Notes: generated from the letters alone by a model not told the origin. DNA of 64,000 nt from Cognaticolwellia aestuarii (GCF_002000025.1 NZ_MUZV01000001.1:124001-188000); one strand, 5' to 3'. Positions 1 to 12,095 are shown, counted from the first letter of the stretch. Numbers and translations are program-made.

Positions 1-14
1 AGATTTTACAATGT

Positions 15-33
15 GATAATAAATATCATTTAG
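15..33 (+). promoter_or_regulatory. Putative Fur box upstream of the iron permease gene
   Basis: The 19-bp stretch starting GATAAT and containing TATCATT matches about 13 of 19 positions of the classical Fur box (GATAATGATAATCATTATC) by hand alignment. It contains the dyad TGATA-N5-TATCA and ends about 24 bp before the chosen start of the FTR1-type iron permease. A Fur site there would make biological sense. The call rests on a by-eye consensus match only. Confidence 0.45.
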
Positions 34-56
34 ATTTGAACTGTGGAACTCATTTT

Positions 57-1994
57 ATGCCCTTTTCCCCAAAAGTAAAACAGGAAAGCCAATACTATAA
101 CTATTTAAAGCCGCTAGCTTATTTGATCTTGCTAGTCACAGCATTTTTTTCAAAATTTTGTATAGCTTCCAATTTGGAAGAGTTTTCGCAGCATCGACAA
201 ATTATACAATTAGCAGAATATGTAGGTGTTGATTATGAGTCGGCTATTAAGGACGGCCAAGTTATTAACGATGATGAATATCAAGAAATGCTTGAATTCT
301 CCAAATTGATAGTTGAAAAAACGTCAATTAATAATAATTATATGCGTTCACTCAATGAGAAAGCATTAGCTTTACAAACAGCTATTTCAACTAAGCAAAA
401 TGCAAATATTGTCAGGAAAATTACATCTGAGTTACGAATTTCATTATTGGCTATGATGCCAGAGCTACCTCTCCCTAAAAGGTTACTTTCTAAAGAAGCG
501 ACGTTTTCTTTATTTGAAAATAACTGTGCGAGTTGTCATGGTATTTCAGGTCAAGGAAATGGTGTTTTGGCATCGGGATTAGAGCCTGCTCCTACCGATT
601 TTACCGATAAAACACGTGCAGAAAACCGTTCACTTTTAGGCTTATTTGATGCCATATCTAATGGGCTTGATGACACTGCCATGCCTGCATTTACACAATT
701 AAAAGAACAGCAGAAATGGTCCCTTGCATTTTATGTAGGTGGTTTGGCATTTAAATCATCAAGTGAATTAACAAAACCATCACAATCAATTTCATTACAA
801 AATTGGATAAATTATAGTCCATTAAAGTTATCGACAGAAACTGACGGATTAACTAAAAATGAAATTGAAGGATTAAGGGCTAATCCTACATTATTGTTTA
901 CCAATCAAAGTAGTCCTATCGCAATAACCAAAACTCAATTAGCTGCCGCAAGCAATGCGTATAAAAATGAGGAGTACGAGAAGGCTAAGACACTTGCTGT
1001 GAGTGCTTATCTAGATGGTTTTGAATTAATTGAAAATAGTTTGGATGCACGAGACAAAGATTTACGAAAAAGCATCGAAGGAAACTTGATTAAGCTTCGT
1101 CAAGTTTTAAGTAACGCGCAACAGGTTAATCAATTTGAAAGCCTTATGGAGATTACTGTGGGGCAACTCCATGATGCGGAAGAATTGTTGACAGAAACCA
1201 CTTTGTCAAATGAAGCTCTTTTCACTGCAAGCTTAGTTATCTTACTAAGAGAAGGTTTAGAAGCGTTGCTAGTTGTACTGGCTTTAATAACAGTATTAAT
1301 TCGAACTAAACGTCATGATGCCTTAAAATATGTCCATTTTGGTTGGTTCAGTGCGCTATTAGCAGGTTTTGCTACTTGGGCGGTAGCACAGTCAATTATC
1401 AATATCAGTGGTGCGAGTCGGGAAGTCATGGAAGGTATTGCTGCAATGGTTGCAGCAGTAATGTTGTTTTATGTTGGGATCTGGATGCATAGCAAAACGA
1501 ATGCTGAACATTGGCAGGCATATATTCAAAAGCACATTAATTCACAATTAGAAGCGGGTACACTGTGGGGACTAGCAGTGCTCTCATTTATTGCTGTTTA
1601 TCGAGAGGTTTTTGAAACAGTCTTATTCTATCAATCACTTGTAACACAAGCCTCAACAACTCAATACTCATTTGTTATCAGTGGATTTTTATTCGGGGTA
1701 GCTGTGTTATCGATTCTTGCATGGGGAATGTTTAGATATTCTGTTAAATTGCCAATTGCTCGTTTCTTTTCTACAACAACTTACTTGCTTTTAGTTCTAT
1801 CATTCATATTAATGGGTAAAGCCATCTCAGCTCTTCAAGAGGCTGCGATTATAGGAATCACTCCGTTACCTATTAATGTGGAAGTTACATGGTTCGGTAT
1901 AGGTTCTACTTGGCAAGGTATAACAGCTCAGGTGACCATTCTGATATTATTTTCACTGTATATGTATCGTTCAAGGAATCGCAATGCCTCATAA
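57..1994 (+). CDS. Cytochrome c / FTR1-family iron permease
   Basis: This inner-membrane protein of 645 aa probably takes up ferrous/ferric iron across the membrane with an oxidation step. It has a signal/anchor segment near residues 20-38, then a haem-binding CxxCH motif (CASCH, about residues 157-161) in a cytochrome c domain, a helical linker, and a C-terminal multi-helix FTR1 domain. The FTR1 domain carries two REXXE iron-binding motifs (REGLE near residue 398 and REVFE in a later helix). This architecture is the known 'cytochrome c/FTR1 family iron permease'. The reading frame is open from a TTG at 36, but the ATG at 57 has GGA 9 bases upstream and gives a normal N-terminus. A Fur-like box sits just upstream. 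It opens a metal-handling cluster; whether more of that cluster lies to the left cannot be seen. Confidence 0.88.
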   Translation: MPFSPKVKQESQYYNYLKPLAYLILLVTAFFSKFCIASNLEEFSQHRQIIQLAEYVGVDYESAIKDGQVINDDEYQEMLEFSKLIVEKTSINNNYMRSLNEKALALQTAISTKQNANIVRKITSELRISLLAMMPELPLPKRLLSKEATFSLFENNCASCHGISGQGNGVLASGLEPAPTDFTDKTRAENRSLLGLFDAISNGLDDTAMPAFTQLKEQQKWSLAFYVGGLAFKSSSELTKPSQSISLQNWINYSPLKLSTETDGLTKNEIEGLRANPTLLFTNQSSPIAITKTQLAAASNAYKNEEYEKAKTLAVSAYLDGFELIENSLDARDKDLRKSIEGNLIKLRQVLSNAQQVNQFESLMEITVGQLHDAEELLTETTLSNEALFTASLVILLREGLEALLVVLALITVLIRTKRHDALKYVHFGWFSALLAGFATWAVAQSIINISGASREVMEGIAAMVAAVMLFYVGIWMHSKTNAEHWQAYIQKHINSQLEAGTLWGLAVLSFIAVYREVFETVLFYQSLVTQASTTQYSFVISGFLFGVAVLSILAWGMFRYSVKLPIARFFSTTTYLLLVLSFILMGKAISALQEAAIIGITPLPINVEVTWFGIGSTWQGITAQVTILILFSLYMYRSRNRNAS

Positions 1995-2152
1995 TTTACA
2001 CAGTAGTTAGTAATCATTCATTGAGCATCACCACTAACTTAATTAAGAGCAGTTATTTTACTAGCTAATCTTAAAACTGGGATGTTATTAGAAGAGTTAA
2101 ATCGTCTTAATACTTAATGTCGGAAACTCACCAATAAAGATTATAAAACCTA

Positions 2153-2183
2153 TTGACTCTATAGTTGCTATAGATTTTATACT
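2153..2183 (+). promoter_or_regulatory. MerR-class (CadR-type) promoter and operator
   Basis: A -35 box TTGACT (2153-2158) and a -10 box TATACT (2178-2183) are separated by 19 bp, the over-long spacing typical of promoters activated by MerR-family proteins. The spacer holds the perfect dyad TCTATAG-TTG-CTATAGA (2158-2174). This closely resembles known CadR/PbrR operators (TTGACTCTATAG...). Transcription would start near 2190, just before the CDF transporter at 2213. The same architecture appears upstream of the transglutaminase/CDF operon at 11658-11688, and a cadR-like gene lies at 11706. Confidence 0.8.
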
Positions 2184-2212
2184 CAACGAAATATTGTTAC
2201 GGAATGTTAAAT

Positions 2213-3112
2213 ATGTCAGAAAAATGTAGTGGTCAGCGTCAATCATCTCCTACCAACGAAGACGTAAAAATTGATACACAATTAGATAACTATGGTGGCG
2301 CGTTTGTCAGTACATATAAAGTGCCTCAAATGGACTGTCCTTCAGAAGAGAGATTGATCAGATTAGCACTTGACTCAATTGAGCCTTCTGTTGGATTGCA
2401 ATTTGATATTCCTAGTCGATTAGTCAAAGTTTTTCATGATGAAAATTTAGATGAGATAACAAAAAAGTTACAACAACTTAAACTCGATGCAGAGTTAGCA
2501 TCAACTAAAGAAAGTTGCAGCACAGAAGCTGCAAAAGCAAAAGATCTAGCCCAAAAAAATGAGATGAAAGAAGCGTCAACGCTAAAATGGTTGCTGGCTA
2601 TTAACGGGATCATGTTTTTTGTAGAAATAATTGCTGGGATTATTGCACAGTCTGCTGGCCTTATTGCAGACTCATTAGATATGTTTGCTGACGCTGCCGT
2701 ATATGGTTTGGCTATTTATGCGGTAGGTAAAAGTATCAGCATGAAACTTAGAGCAGCACATATCTCTGGTGTGCTTCAGATTATTTTAGCGCTAGGTGCT
2801 TTGAGTGAAGTCGTAAGACGCTTTATTTATGGTAGTGAGCCTATGTCATCTTTAATGATGATATTTGGTGGAATAGCACTAATCGCTAACATTGCTTGTC
2901 TGTTTTTAATATTTGGCAATAAAGAAGACGGCGCTCATATGAAAGCGAGTTGGATTTTTTCCGCAAATGACGTTATCGCAAACATTGGCGTAATCTTAGC
3001 TGGCTTATTAGTTACAGTAACAAGCAGCCGTTATCCAGATTTAGTGATTGGCTTGATAATTGCTTTTGTCGTTTTAAACGGTGCTCGCCGCATCTTACAG
3101 CTAAAGTATTAA
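2213..3112 (+). CDS. Cation diffusion facilitator-type transporter with N-terminal HMA-like domain
   Basis: This is a predicted inner-membrane metal (probably Zn/Cd/Co) exporter of 299 aa. Residues about 35-95 form a ferredoxin-like, heavy-metal-associated-type domain whose motif reads MDCPSEE, so the usual second cysteine of CxxC is missing. Residues about 125-299 are a CDF membrane domain with the typical first-helix metal region (GLIADSLDMFADAA) and several further helices. There is no C-terminal cytoplasmic CDF domain. An ATG lies at 2204, but GGA directly abuts it; the ATG at 2213 has that GGA at 9 bases and is preferred. A MerR-type promoter 20-60 bp upstream predicts metal induction through CadR. 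Substrate is inferred from family and regulation, not shown. Confidence 0.8.
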   Translation: MSEKCSGQRQSSPTNEDVKIDTQLDNYGGAFVSTYKVPQMDCPSEERLIRLALDSIEPSVGLQFDIPSRLVKVFHDENLDEITKKLQQLKLDAELASTKESCSTEAAKAKDLAQKNEMKEASTLKWLLAINGIMFFVEIIAGIIAQSAGLIADSLDMFADAAVYGLAIYAVGKSISMKLRAAHISGVLQIILALGALSEVVRRFIYGSEPMSSLMMIFGGIALIANIACLFLIFGNKEDGAHMKASWIFSANDVIANIGVILAGLLVTVTSSRYPDLVIGLIIAFVVLNGARRILQLKY

Positions 3113-3189
3113 CTGAAATTAATCATGACCATTTATTTAAATTTTAAAACCATTATTGACACCTGTATAGCTATTTTAAGTCTGGCTCA

Positions 3190-3429
3190 AACAGCCATTG
3201 GCAGGTTGAAAGCATGCATTGGATGTTGGATATGAACTTTAGAGAAGATGAATCGAGAATACGTAAAAAGCAGGGACCACTTGTTTTTAATGTGATGCGA
3301 AAGATAGCAATGGCACTCTTTAAACGAGATACATCCAAGTCAGCCAGTATGGCTAGGAAAAAGAAAATGGCAGGGCTTGACGATGATTATCGCTCAACCC
3401 TGTTAGAATCTGGGATTAAAATGCGCTAG
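3190..3429 (+). pseudogene. ISAs1-family transposase, C-terminal remnant
   Basis: The frame reads HWQVESMHWMLDMNF followed by REDESRIRKKQGP, which is the conserved C-terminal block (HW..ES.HW.LD..F.ED.SRIR) of ISAs1-family (H-repeat type) transposases. About 78 residues remain. The N-terminal and central catalytic parts are absent, and I could not find terminal inverted repeats. The first in-frame ATG is at 3214, but homology begins earlier, near 3196, so this is a fragment and not a gene. It separates the CDF gene from the methyltransferase and shows that the metal cluster has been rearranged. A TTGACA box at 3155 just upstream may be what is left of another promoter. Confidence 0.75.
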
Positions 3430-3457
3430 CCGTGAACAGCTAAAGGTAAATGAACTT

Positions 3458-4102
3458 ATGAAAAACAATACCTACATTCCACCACTACGATTTCATTGGT
3501 TAACGAGTTTTTATGACAGCCTCGTTGCTATCACCACGAGAGAAGCATTTTTTAAAAAACTGATTGTTGATAAAGTTGCCAACGTCAAAGGAAACAATCT
3601 ACTTGATGTTGGTTGTGGAACAGGAACGCTCACAAAATTAATAGCTGAAAAATCACCTAAACATACCGTAATAGGCTTAGATGCAGACCAAACAGCTCTA
3701 GATATTTCACAGAAAAAAGTTATAGGCAAAGATCTTAATATTTCTTTTAGACAGGGCTTTGGACAAAAAATGCCTTTTGATGAAAACTCTTTTGACATCG
3801 TAGTTTCAAGTTTGTTTTTTCACCACTTAAACAGTTCCGCTAAGCTCGCGACATTAACTGAAATTCGTCGGGTACTGAAACCGGACGGTACTTTAATAAT
3901 TGCAGACTGGGGAAAGCCTACTTCAATATTTCAACGGATATTGTTCTTTGTCGTTCAATTATTAGATGGTTTCGAAACTACAAAAGATAATGTAGATGGA
4001 GTTATTCCCTCTTTGGTGGTTGAATCAGGGTTTACTCATGTTTCAGATTTAAACATAGTCCCAACGCCTTTGGGAACTATCAGACTGATTGAAGCGAACT
4101 AG
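3458..4102 (+). CDS. Class I SAM-dependent methyltransferase
   Basis: This soluble 214-aa protein has the Rossmann-type SAM-binding motif LLDVGCGTGTL (residues 48-57), an acidic end of strand 2 (GLDAD), the later FDIVVSSLFFHHL segment and the RRVLKPDGTLIIADWG segment of Methyltransf_11/25-type enzymes. Target is unknown: UbiE-like small-molecule methyltransferases look similar, and its place inside a metal-resistance cluster suggests, but does not prove, a role in metal or metalloid detoxification. AAAGG lies upstream of the ATG. The next gene begins 6 bases after its stop, so the two are probably co-transcribed. Confidence 0.82.
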   Translation: MKNNTYIPPLRFHWLTSFYDSLVAITTREAFFKKLIVDKVANVKGNNLLDVGCGTGTLTKLIAEKSPKHTVIGLDADQTALDISQKKVIGKDLNISFRQGFGQKMPFDENSFDIVVSSLFFHHLNSSAKLATLTEIRRVLKPDGTLIIADWGKPTSIFQRILFFVVQLLDGFETTKDNVDGVIPSLVVESGFTHVSDLNIVPTPLGTIRLIEAN

Positions 4103-4108
4103 ATAACA

Positions 4109-4480
4109 ATGAACCTAATGCACCCATCATATTTTAAACCATATATATCATACGTGATAATGATTTTAATCGCGGTGCAGTCTGTGTTTTTTTCGCTAGA
4201 AGAGCTTGAAATAAACTTGATAGAAAGTTCTTTTAACACATCACTAACTGAGTCAACTACCCCACTAAAAGCTTCAGAAACCTCCAATATATTTGAAGTA
4301 AATAATAGCAACAGTTCAATTGAAAATTGTAATTTTTGTTGCTGTTGTCACTTGTTTTTAAATGCAGATTCTTCTTGTAATATTTTACAAGCAATAGATC
4401 ATTTTCCTACCTACGCCTTAGTTTCTCCTGAGCTAAAAGGCTATATGTCGGTGCCATTTCGTCCCCCTAAATACGCCTAA
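4109..4480 (+). CDS. Small Cys-rich membrane-anchored protein upstream of the Czc pump
   Basis: I do not recognise this 123-aa protein as a named family. It has one hydrophobic segment (residues about 11-28) that could be a signal anchor, a Ser/Thr/Asn-rich middle, a dense metal-ligand cluster CNFCCCCH (near residues 74-81) followed by another Cys, and a C-terminal tail ending FRPPKYA. Small His/Cys-rich proteins with a Pro-rich C-terminus are common just ahead of heavy-metal RND operons and are thought to be periplasmic metal-binding or sensing factors. That comparison is inference from context. It starts 6 bases after the methyltransferase stop and lies 71 bases before czcC. Confidence 0.6.
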   Translation: MNLMHPSYFKPYISYVIMILIAVQSVFFSLEELEINLIESSFNTSLTESTTPLKASETSNIFEVNNSNSSIENCNFCCCCHLFLNADSSCNILQAIDHFPTYALVSPELKGYMSVPFRPPKYA

Positions 4481-4500
4481 TTTTTATATCAAATTTAAAA

Positions 4501-4519
4501 AGGTCAACATTATTGACCT
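4501..4519. promoter_or_regulatory. Perfect 7-bp inverted repeat before the czc genes
   Basis: AGGTCAA and TTGACCT are separated by CATTA. The right arm doubles as a possible -35 box (TTGACC at 4513), with an AT-rich possible -10 about 17 bases downstream and the czcC start at 4552. It could be an operator over the czc promoter or a small hairpin. There is no U-tract, so a terminator is unlikely. Confidence 0.35.
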
Positions 4520-4551
4520 AAATAACAATATAAATTTATAGGAAAGTATAT

Positions 4552-5844
4552 ATGGCACTTTATACCTGTGTGCATCGCAAGATAGAAATTTTGAGGTGTG
4601 TAACACCTCGGCTCAAATATATCGCGTTTCTCGCTTTGTCACTTTTTACATTTAATGTTTATGCATTTGAAAAGCAGTTAAATCTTCAAGAGGCAATACA
4701 GCGAACGCTTAAACAAAATCCTGAACTCAAAATATTTGATTTCAAACAAACCGCATTAATAGGACGAGAACAAACAGCAAGTTTAAATCCCGCTTATGAA
4801 CTAGAACTTGAAGCCGAGAACTTTGCAGGCTCAGGTGAATTTAATGCATTCGACAGCGCAGAATTAACTGTCGCTCTATCTTCGGTTATTGAAATGGGAG
4901 ATAAACGCTCAGCGCGAATTGGGCTTGTTTCAAACTCAAGAGCATTGCTCACTGCTGAAAAAGAGGTAGCAGCACTAAACTTGATGGCTCAAGTCACTGA
5001 AAAGTACGTGGAAGTACTTGCAGCCCAACAAAGAGTTATATTGGCAGATAATGCACTGAAGTTAGCACAAGAAACGTTAGAGATTGTATCTCAACGTAAC
5101 CGCGCAGGTGCAACTCCTGAGGCTGAAGTGAAACGCTCAAAAGCAGTTATTGCTCAGGCAAATCTAACTGTTCAATCGGAACAAAAGCGCTTGGAATATT
5201 TAAAACTTTCTTTAGCAGCTTTCTGGGGAGAAAACTCTGTAACCTTCTCTGAAGTACAAGGTGATCTTTTTCAGTTTGGCAATAACAGTGACTTTAACAG
5301 CCTTTTTGCGAAGTTAGAAAAAAATCCAGCGATTCAAATCTATGCAAGCGAACAACGACTAAAAGAGGCTGAAATACAGTTAGCTAAAACAGAGTCAACT
5401 GCCAATATCAAATGGTCTGTCGGTGTTAGGCGCTCTCAAGAAGCTAATGATACGGCACTGGTCGCTGGTTTTAGCTTACCTTTGTTTGCTGAAAAGCGAA
5501 ATTCTGGCGCAATCGCTAGTGCCTTAGCAGAGCGTGATCAAGTTGCTATAGAGAAAGAAGCGACTAAGTTAAGATTTAGAAATCACTTACTGCGAGCATA
5601 CTCCAATAGAAAACAAGCCATACTAACGGCAAATTCATTAAAGCAGTCAGTTATTCCAATGCTTGAAGATGCACTGGAAGATACTCAAGACGCCTATCAA
5701 AAAGGTAGATATGGCTACCTTGATTATGTATCGGCTAGACAAGAGTTGTTAAATGCTCGGCGAACCCTTATTGACGCGGCATCTGCTGCCCTGATTTACG
5801 GCGCAGAGATAGAAAAACTAACAAACGAAGCGCTGTCACTCTAA
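4552..5844 (+). CDS. czcC: CzcC-type outer membrane efflux protein (TolC family)
   Basis: This 430-aa protein is the outer-membrane channel of a heavy-metal efflux pump. A cleavable signal peptide (about residues 20-38, ending VYA before FEKQ) is followed by two OEP repeats rich in long Ala/Leu/Glu helices (for example LNLQEAIQRTLKQNPEL, and RYGYLDYVSARQELL near the end). Length fits CzcC/CusC relatives. The ATG has GGAAAG 5 bases upstream. It is the first gene of a czcCBA set, with 70 bases to czcB. The gene symbol reflects the operon type. The substrate (Zn/Cd/Co) is taken from the pump protein's signature. Confidence 0.85.
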   Translation: MALYTCVHRKIEILRCVTPRLKYIAFLALSLFTFNVYAFEKQLNLQEAIQRTLKQNPELKIFDFKQTALIGREQTASLNPAYELELEAENFAGSGEFNAFDSAELTVALSSVIEMGDKRSARIGLVSNSRALLTAEKEVAALNLMAQVTEKYVEVLAAQQRVILADNALKLAQETLEIVSQRNRAGATPEAEVKRSKAVIAQANLTVQSEQKRLEYLKLSLAAFWGENSVTFSEVQGDLFQFGNNSDFNSLFAKLEKNPAIQIYASEQRLKEAEIQLAKTESTANIKWSVGVRRSQEANDTALVAGFSLPLFAEKRNSGAIASALAERDQVAIEKEATKLRFRNHLLRAYSNRKQAILTANSLKQSVIPMLEDALEDTQDAYQKGRYGYLDYVSARQELLNARRTLIDAASAALIYGAEIEKLTNEALSL

Positions 5845-5914
5845 ATAAACATCACTTTAAGATTAATAACAATTTATTGATTCAGTTATTAACTGAATCG
5901 TTTAGGAATTAAAA

Positions 5915-9950
<4,036 letters not shown>

Positions 9951-9956
9951 TGCCCC

Positions 9957-9995
9957 AAAAGCAGCTTAATTTATGTTTAAGCTGCTTTTATATTT
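9957..9995 (+). terminator. Rho-independent terminator of the czc operon
   Basis: A 13-bp perfect stem, AAAAGCAGCTTAA (9957-9969) with TTAAGCTGCTTTT (9977-9989), has a 7-base loop and is followed by T-rich sequence. It lies 6 bases after the czcA stop. The A-run on the left arm means it can also act on the convergent CDF gene. Confidence 0.85.
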
Positions 9996-10022
9996 AATCT
10001 TTTTTATTTCAACTTTTAAAGT

Positions 10023-10910
10023 TTAATTCGCATCGTCTCGGCAACTTTCATTTAAAAACTCAAACTCTATCGTCGTATGCGATAAATGATAGGAAGCTAA
10101 TTTAGTTGCAACTTCTTGTTTAAGTCTAATTAAGTTTTCAACTTCAAAGTTGTCACTCAGCTCAAGATGAGCTGTTAAAACGTGACTTTCACCATCTAGT
10201 GACCAAAAGTGCATGTGATGGATACCATTAACTTCTGGAAATTCCATTAATGATTGTTTAATACGTTCTTGGGTCTCTTTTTCTGGTGCCGCTTGAAGAA
10301 AAAGTACCAACGTTGATTTCAAGTTTCTAAAAACGTTAAATAAGATAAATAGCGTGAAGCCAATTGATAATAAAGGGTCTAAAATTGGCAGTTCAACAAA
10401 AAAAAGTACGACAGAAACAATAAGAACAGCAACCCAGCCAAGTACATCTTCAAGTAGATGCCATGTCAGCACTTTTTCATTTAGTGTTTCACCCGCTTTT
10501 AATTTAAATACCGCATATCCGTTAACGACAACACCGAGTATGGCAAGTCCCAGCATCCCCTCAACTACAGGCATTTCAGGATTGGACAACCTCGGTATTG
10601 CTTCAAATAAAACCCAAATAGAACCAATAATCAAAACGATACTATTTACCAATGCACCAAAAAGTGTAAGTCGGCGATAACCATAACTGAATTTGTCTGA
10701 TGCTTCTTTATCTGAAAAACGACTTAAAATCCACGCAAAACCTATTGAAAGACTATCACCAAGATCGTGAACTGCATCAGCCATTATCGCGGTACTGTTG
10801 GTTAGCCAACCGCCAATAAATTCAATAATAGTAAATATCACATTAAGAAAAAACGCCCAACCAATGCGGTCGTTTTTTTCATGATGGTGACTGTGACTAT
10901 GGTTGTGCAT
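10023..10910 (-). CDS. CDF-family cation efflux protein (CzcD/ZitB-like)
   Basis: This is a predicted inner-membrane Zn2+/Cd2+ exporter of 295 aa driven by proton antiport. The His-rich N-terminus (MHNHSHSHHHEKND) probably binds metal. It is followed by six transmembrane helices with the CDF metal-site motifs (TAIMADAVHDLGD in helix 2 and TWHLLEDVLGW in helix 5), then a C-terminal cytoplasmic domain (HHMHFWSLDGES). The frame is open to 10952, but the ATG at 10910 has a strong GGAGG 6 bases upstream and gives the His-rich start. It overlaps the upstream transglutaminase-like gene by 14 bases, so translation is probably coupled, and both sit behind the MerR-type promoter at 11658-11688. Confidence 0.9.
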   Translation of the reverse strand: MHNHSHSHHHEKNDRIGWAFFLNVIFTIIEFIGGWLTNSTAIMADAVHDLGDSLSIGFAWILSRFSDKEASDKFSYGYRRLTLFGALVNSIVLIIGSIWVLFEAIPRLSNPEMPVVEGMLGLAILGVVVNGYAVFKLKAGETLNEKVLTWHLLEDVLGWVAVLIVSVVLFFVELPILDPLLSIGFTLFILFNVFRNLKSTLVLFLQAAPEKETQERIKQSLMEFPEVNGIHHMHFWSLDGESHVLTAHLELSDNFEVENLIRLKQEVATKLASYHLSHTTIEFEFLNESCRDDAN

Positions 10911-11628
10911 TTTGTACCTCCAGTGCTTTTGTATTTCTAATTTTTGATACATTCATATTAATCAAATGACGGATCACGCGTTGATACAACCAACGTTTTA
11001 CTCCTGATAAATTTGTGCCTTTTTCTAGGTAAAATTCATCAGGGGAATTATAAAGTCCAAAGTCGTCATGGATACCTTCTTTTTGAATATAGGTATCCTC
11101 TCCACGCCAATCTGTATCTGGTGATGAAAAGCACTTTGTCGCAACACCATAACCACAAAAATCATCTTTTTCTTGGTTAAACTTCTGCTGTAGTGAGGTT
11201 AAGTATTGCCTATCTAATATAAAGCCCTCTAAATTAATCCAGCGCCCATCAAAATAAACTTCTACCCAACTATGGATAATATATTTAGGTGCTAGCCAAA
11301 ATATATAGCTGGGAATGGCACCTTTTTGTAATTGCTGAACAATGGTAAAACCATGGAAACGACACTGGATACCTAATCCACGCAAGAGTGCCATTAATAG
11401 ATTACCCTTAGTATTACATTGCCCATAACCATCTGCTAGCACATCGCTTGCTGCAATATCATCGCTTTCATTATAGCCGAAGAGAATCTCATCTTTTACA
11501 AACTGATAAGCGGCACCAATTTTGTTGAAATCATCCAAATTTTTCCACCCTCGTTTATTAATAAGAGATTGGATATTCTTGTGTTCAAAATTAACAACAT
11601 TCGTATTATTTAAATATTTCTCAGCCAT
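10897..11628 (-). CDS. Transglutaminase-like domain protein in the CadR-controlled operon
   Basis: This 243-aa soluble protein contains a transglutaminase-like cysteine-protease fold. The nucleophile region is ADGYGQCNTKGNLLMALLRG (Cys71), with a following IIHSWVEVYFDGRWINLEG segment giving His119. The third catalytic position, usually Asp, appears to be occupied by the NLEG segment, so the triad may be altered. Bacterial members act as peptidases or amidases of unknown target. No signal peptide is visible. It is the first gene of a two-gene operon with the CDF transporter and has a GGAG 6 bases before its ATG. A link between such an enzyme and metal efflux is unexplained. Confidence 0.75.
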   Translation of the reverse strand: MAEKYLNNTNVVNFEHKNIQSLINKRGWKNLDDFNKIGAAYQFVKDEILFGYNESDDIAASDVLADGYGQCNTKGNLLMALLRGLGIQCRFHGFTIVQQLQKGAIPSYIFWLAPKYIIHSWVEVYFDGRWINLEGFILDRQYLTSLQQKFNQEKDDFCGYGVATKCFSSPDTDWRGEDTYIQKEGIHDDFGLYNSPDEFYLEKGTNLSGVKRWLYQRVIRHLINMNVSKIRNTKALEVQNAQP

Positions 11629-11657
11629 TTTATACTCCGGTTAACTTGTATATTATT

Positions 11658-11688
11658 ACTATAAATCCTATAGTAACTATAGAGTCAA
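11658..11688 (-). promoter_or_regulatory. MerR-class (CadR-type) promoter, minus strand
   Basis: Read on the minus strand, -35 TTGACT (11683-11688) and -10 TATAGT (11658-11663) are 19 bp apart, with the dyad CTATAG-TTA-CTATAG (11668-11682) between them. It is almost identical to the promoter at 2153-2183. It drives the transglutaminase-like/CDF operon, and it lies in the leader of the divergent cadR gene, the classic arrangement for a MerR-family regulator controlling itself and its target from one operator. Confidence 0.85.
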
Positions 11689-11705
11689 GTTTGTTAGGGA
11701 ATTTT

Positions 11706-12095
11706 ATGAAAATAGGCGAGTTCTCAAAAAAGTCAGGTTGTTCAATACAGACAATTAGATATTATGAAAGAGAAGGATTGCTGTTAAATCCAAACCGTTC
11801 AGAAGGTAATTTTAGGCTGTATGATAGTAAAGCACTAAAACAATTGGAATTCGTAAAACATTGTCGCAGCCTAGATATATCACTCAATGATATTAAACGT
11901 CTTATCGAATTAAAAAATAAGCCAGAAGAAAGCTGCTCTAGCGTTAATGCATTAATTGATCAGCAACTCGCATTAGTGAATAAGCGCATGAAAGAATTAA
12001 GAGCGCTTAAAGCAGAGTTACAACAGATGGCAAGTGCTTGTGGTTCAAACAATACTATTGAAGCATGTGGGATCATTAAGTCACTAGATAGTTAA
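11706..12095 (+). CDS. cadR: Cd(II)/Pb(II)-responsive MerR-family regulator
   Basis: This 129-aa DNA-binding regulator matches the CadR/PbrR group. It has an N-terminal winged helix (MKIGEFSKKSGCSIQTIRYY), the family's ARSEGNYR-like turn seen here as NRSEGNFRLYD, a long dimerisation helix, and three metal-ligand cysteines at positions equivalent to those of CadR/PbrR (Cys77, Cys112, Cys121). The ATG at 11706 has AGGGA 5 bases upstream; the frame extends to 11646 but that would run through the operator. It is predicted to twist the 19-bp-spacer promoters at 11658-11688 and 2153-2183 into activity when Cd, Pb or Zn is bound. Confidence 0.88.
   Translation: MKIGEFSKKSGCSIQTIRYYEREGLLLNPNRSEGNFRLYDSKALKQLEFVKHCRSLDISLNDIKRLIELKNKPEESCSSVNALIDQQLALVNKRMKELRALKAELQQMASACGSNNTIEACGIIKSLDS

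Noticed and set aside
3155-3186. Third MerR-type promoter (TTGACA followed by CCTGTATAGCTA)
   Set aside because: The -35-like box and part of a dyad resemble the CadR operator, but no -10 box lies at 17 or 19 bp, and the downstream gene is only a transposase remnant.
4099-4311. Minus-strand frame of 70 codons opposite the Cys-rich gene
   Set aside because: It is fully antisense to the plus-strand gene at 4109-4480, which has better context and spacing.
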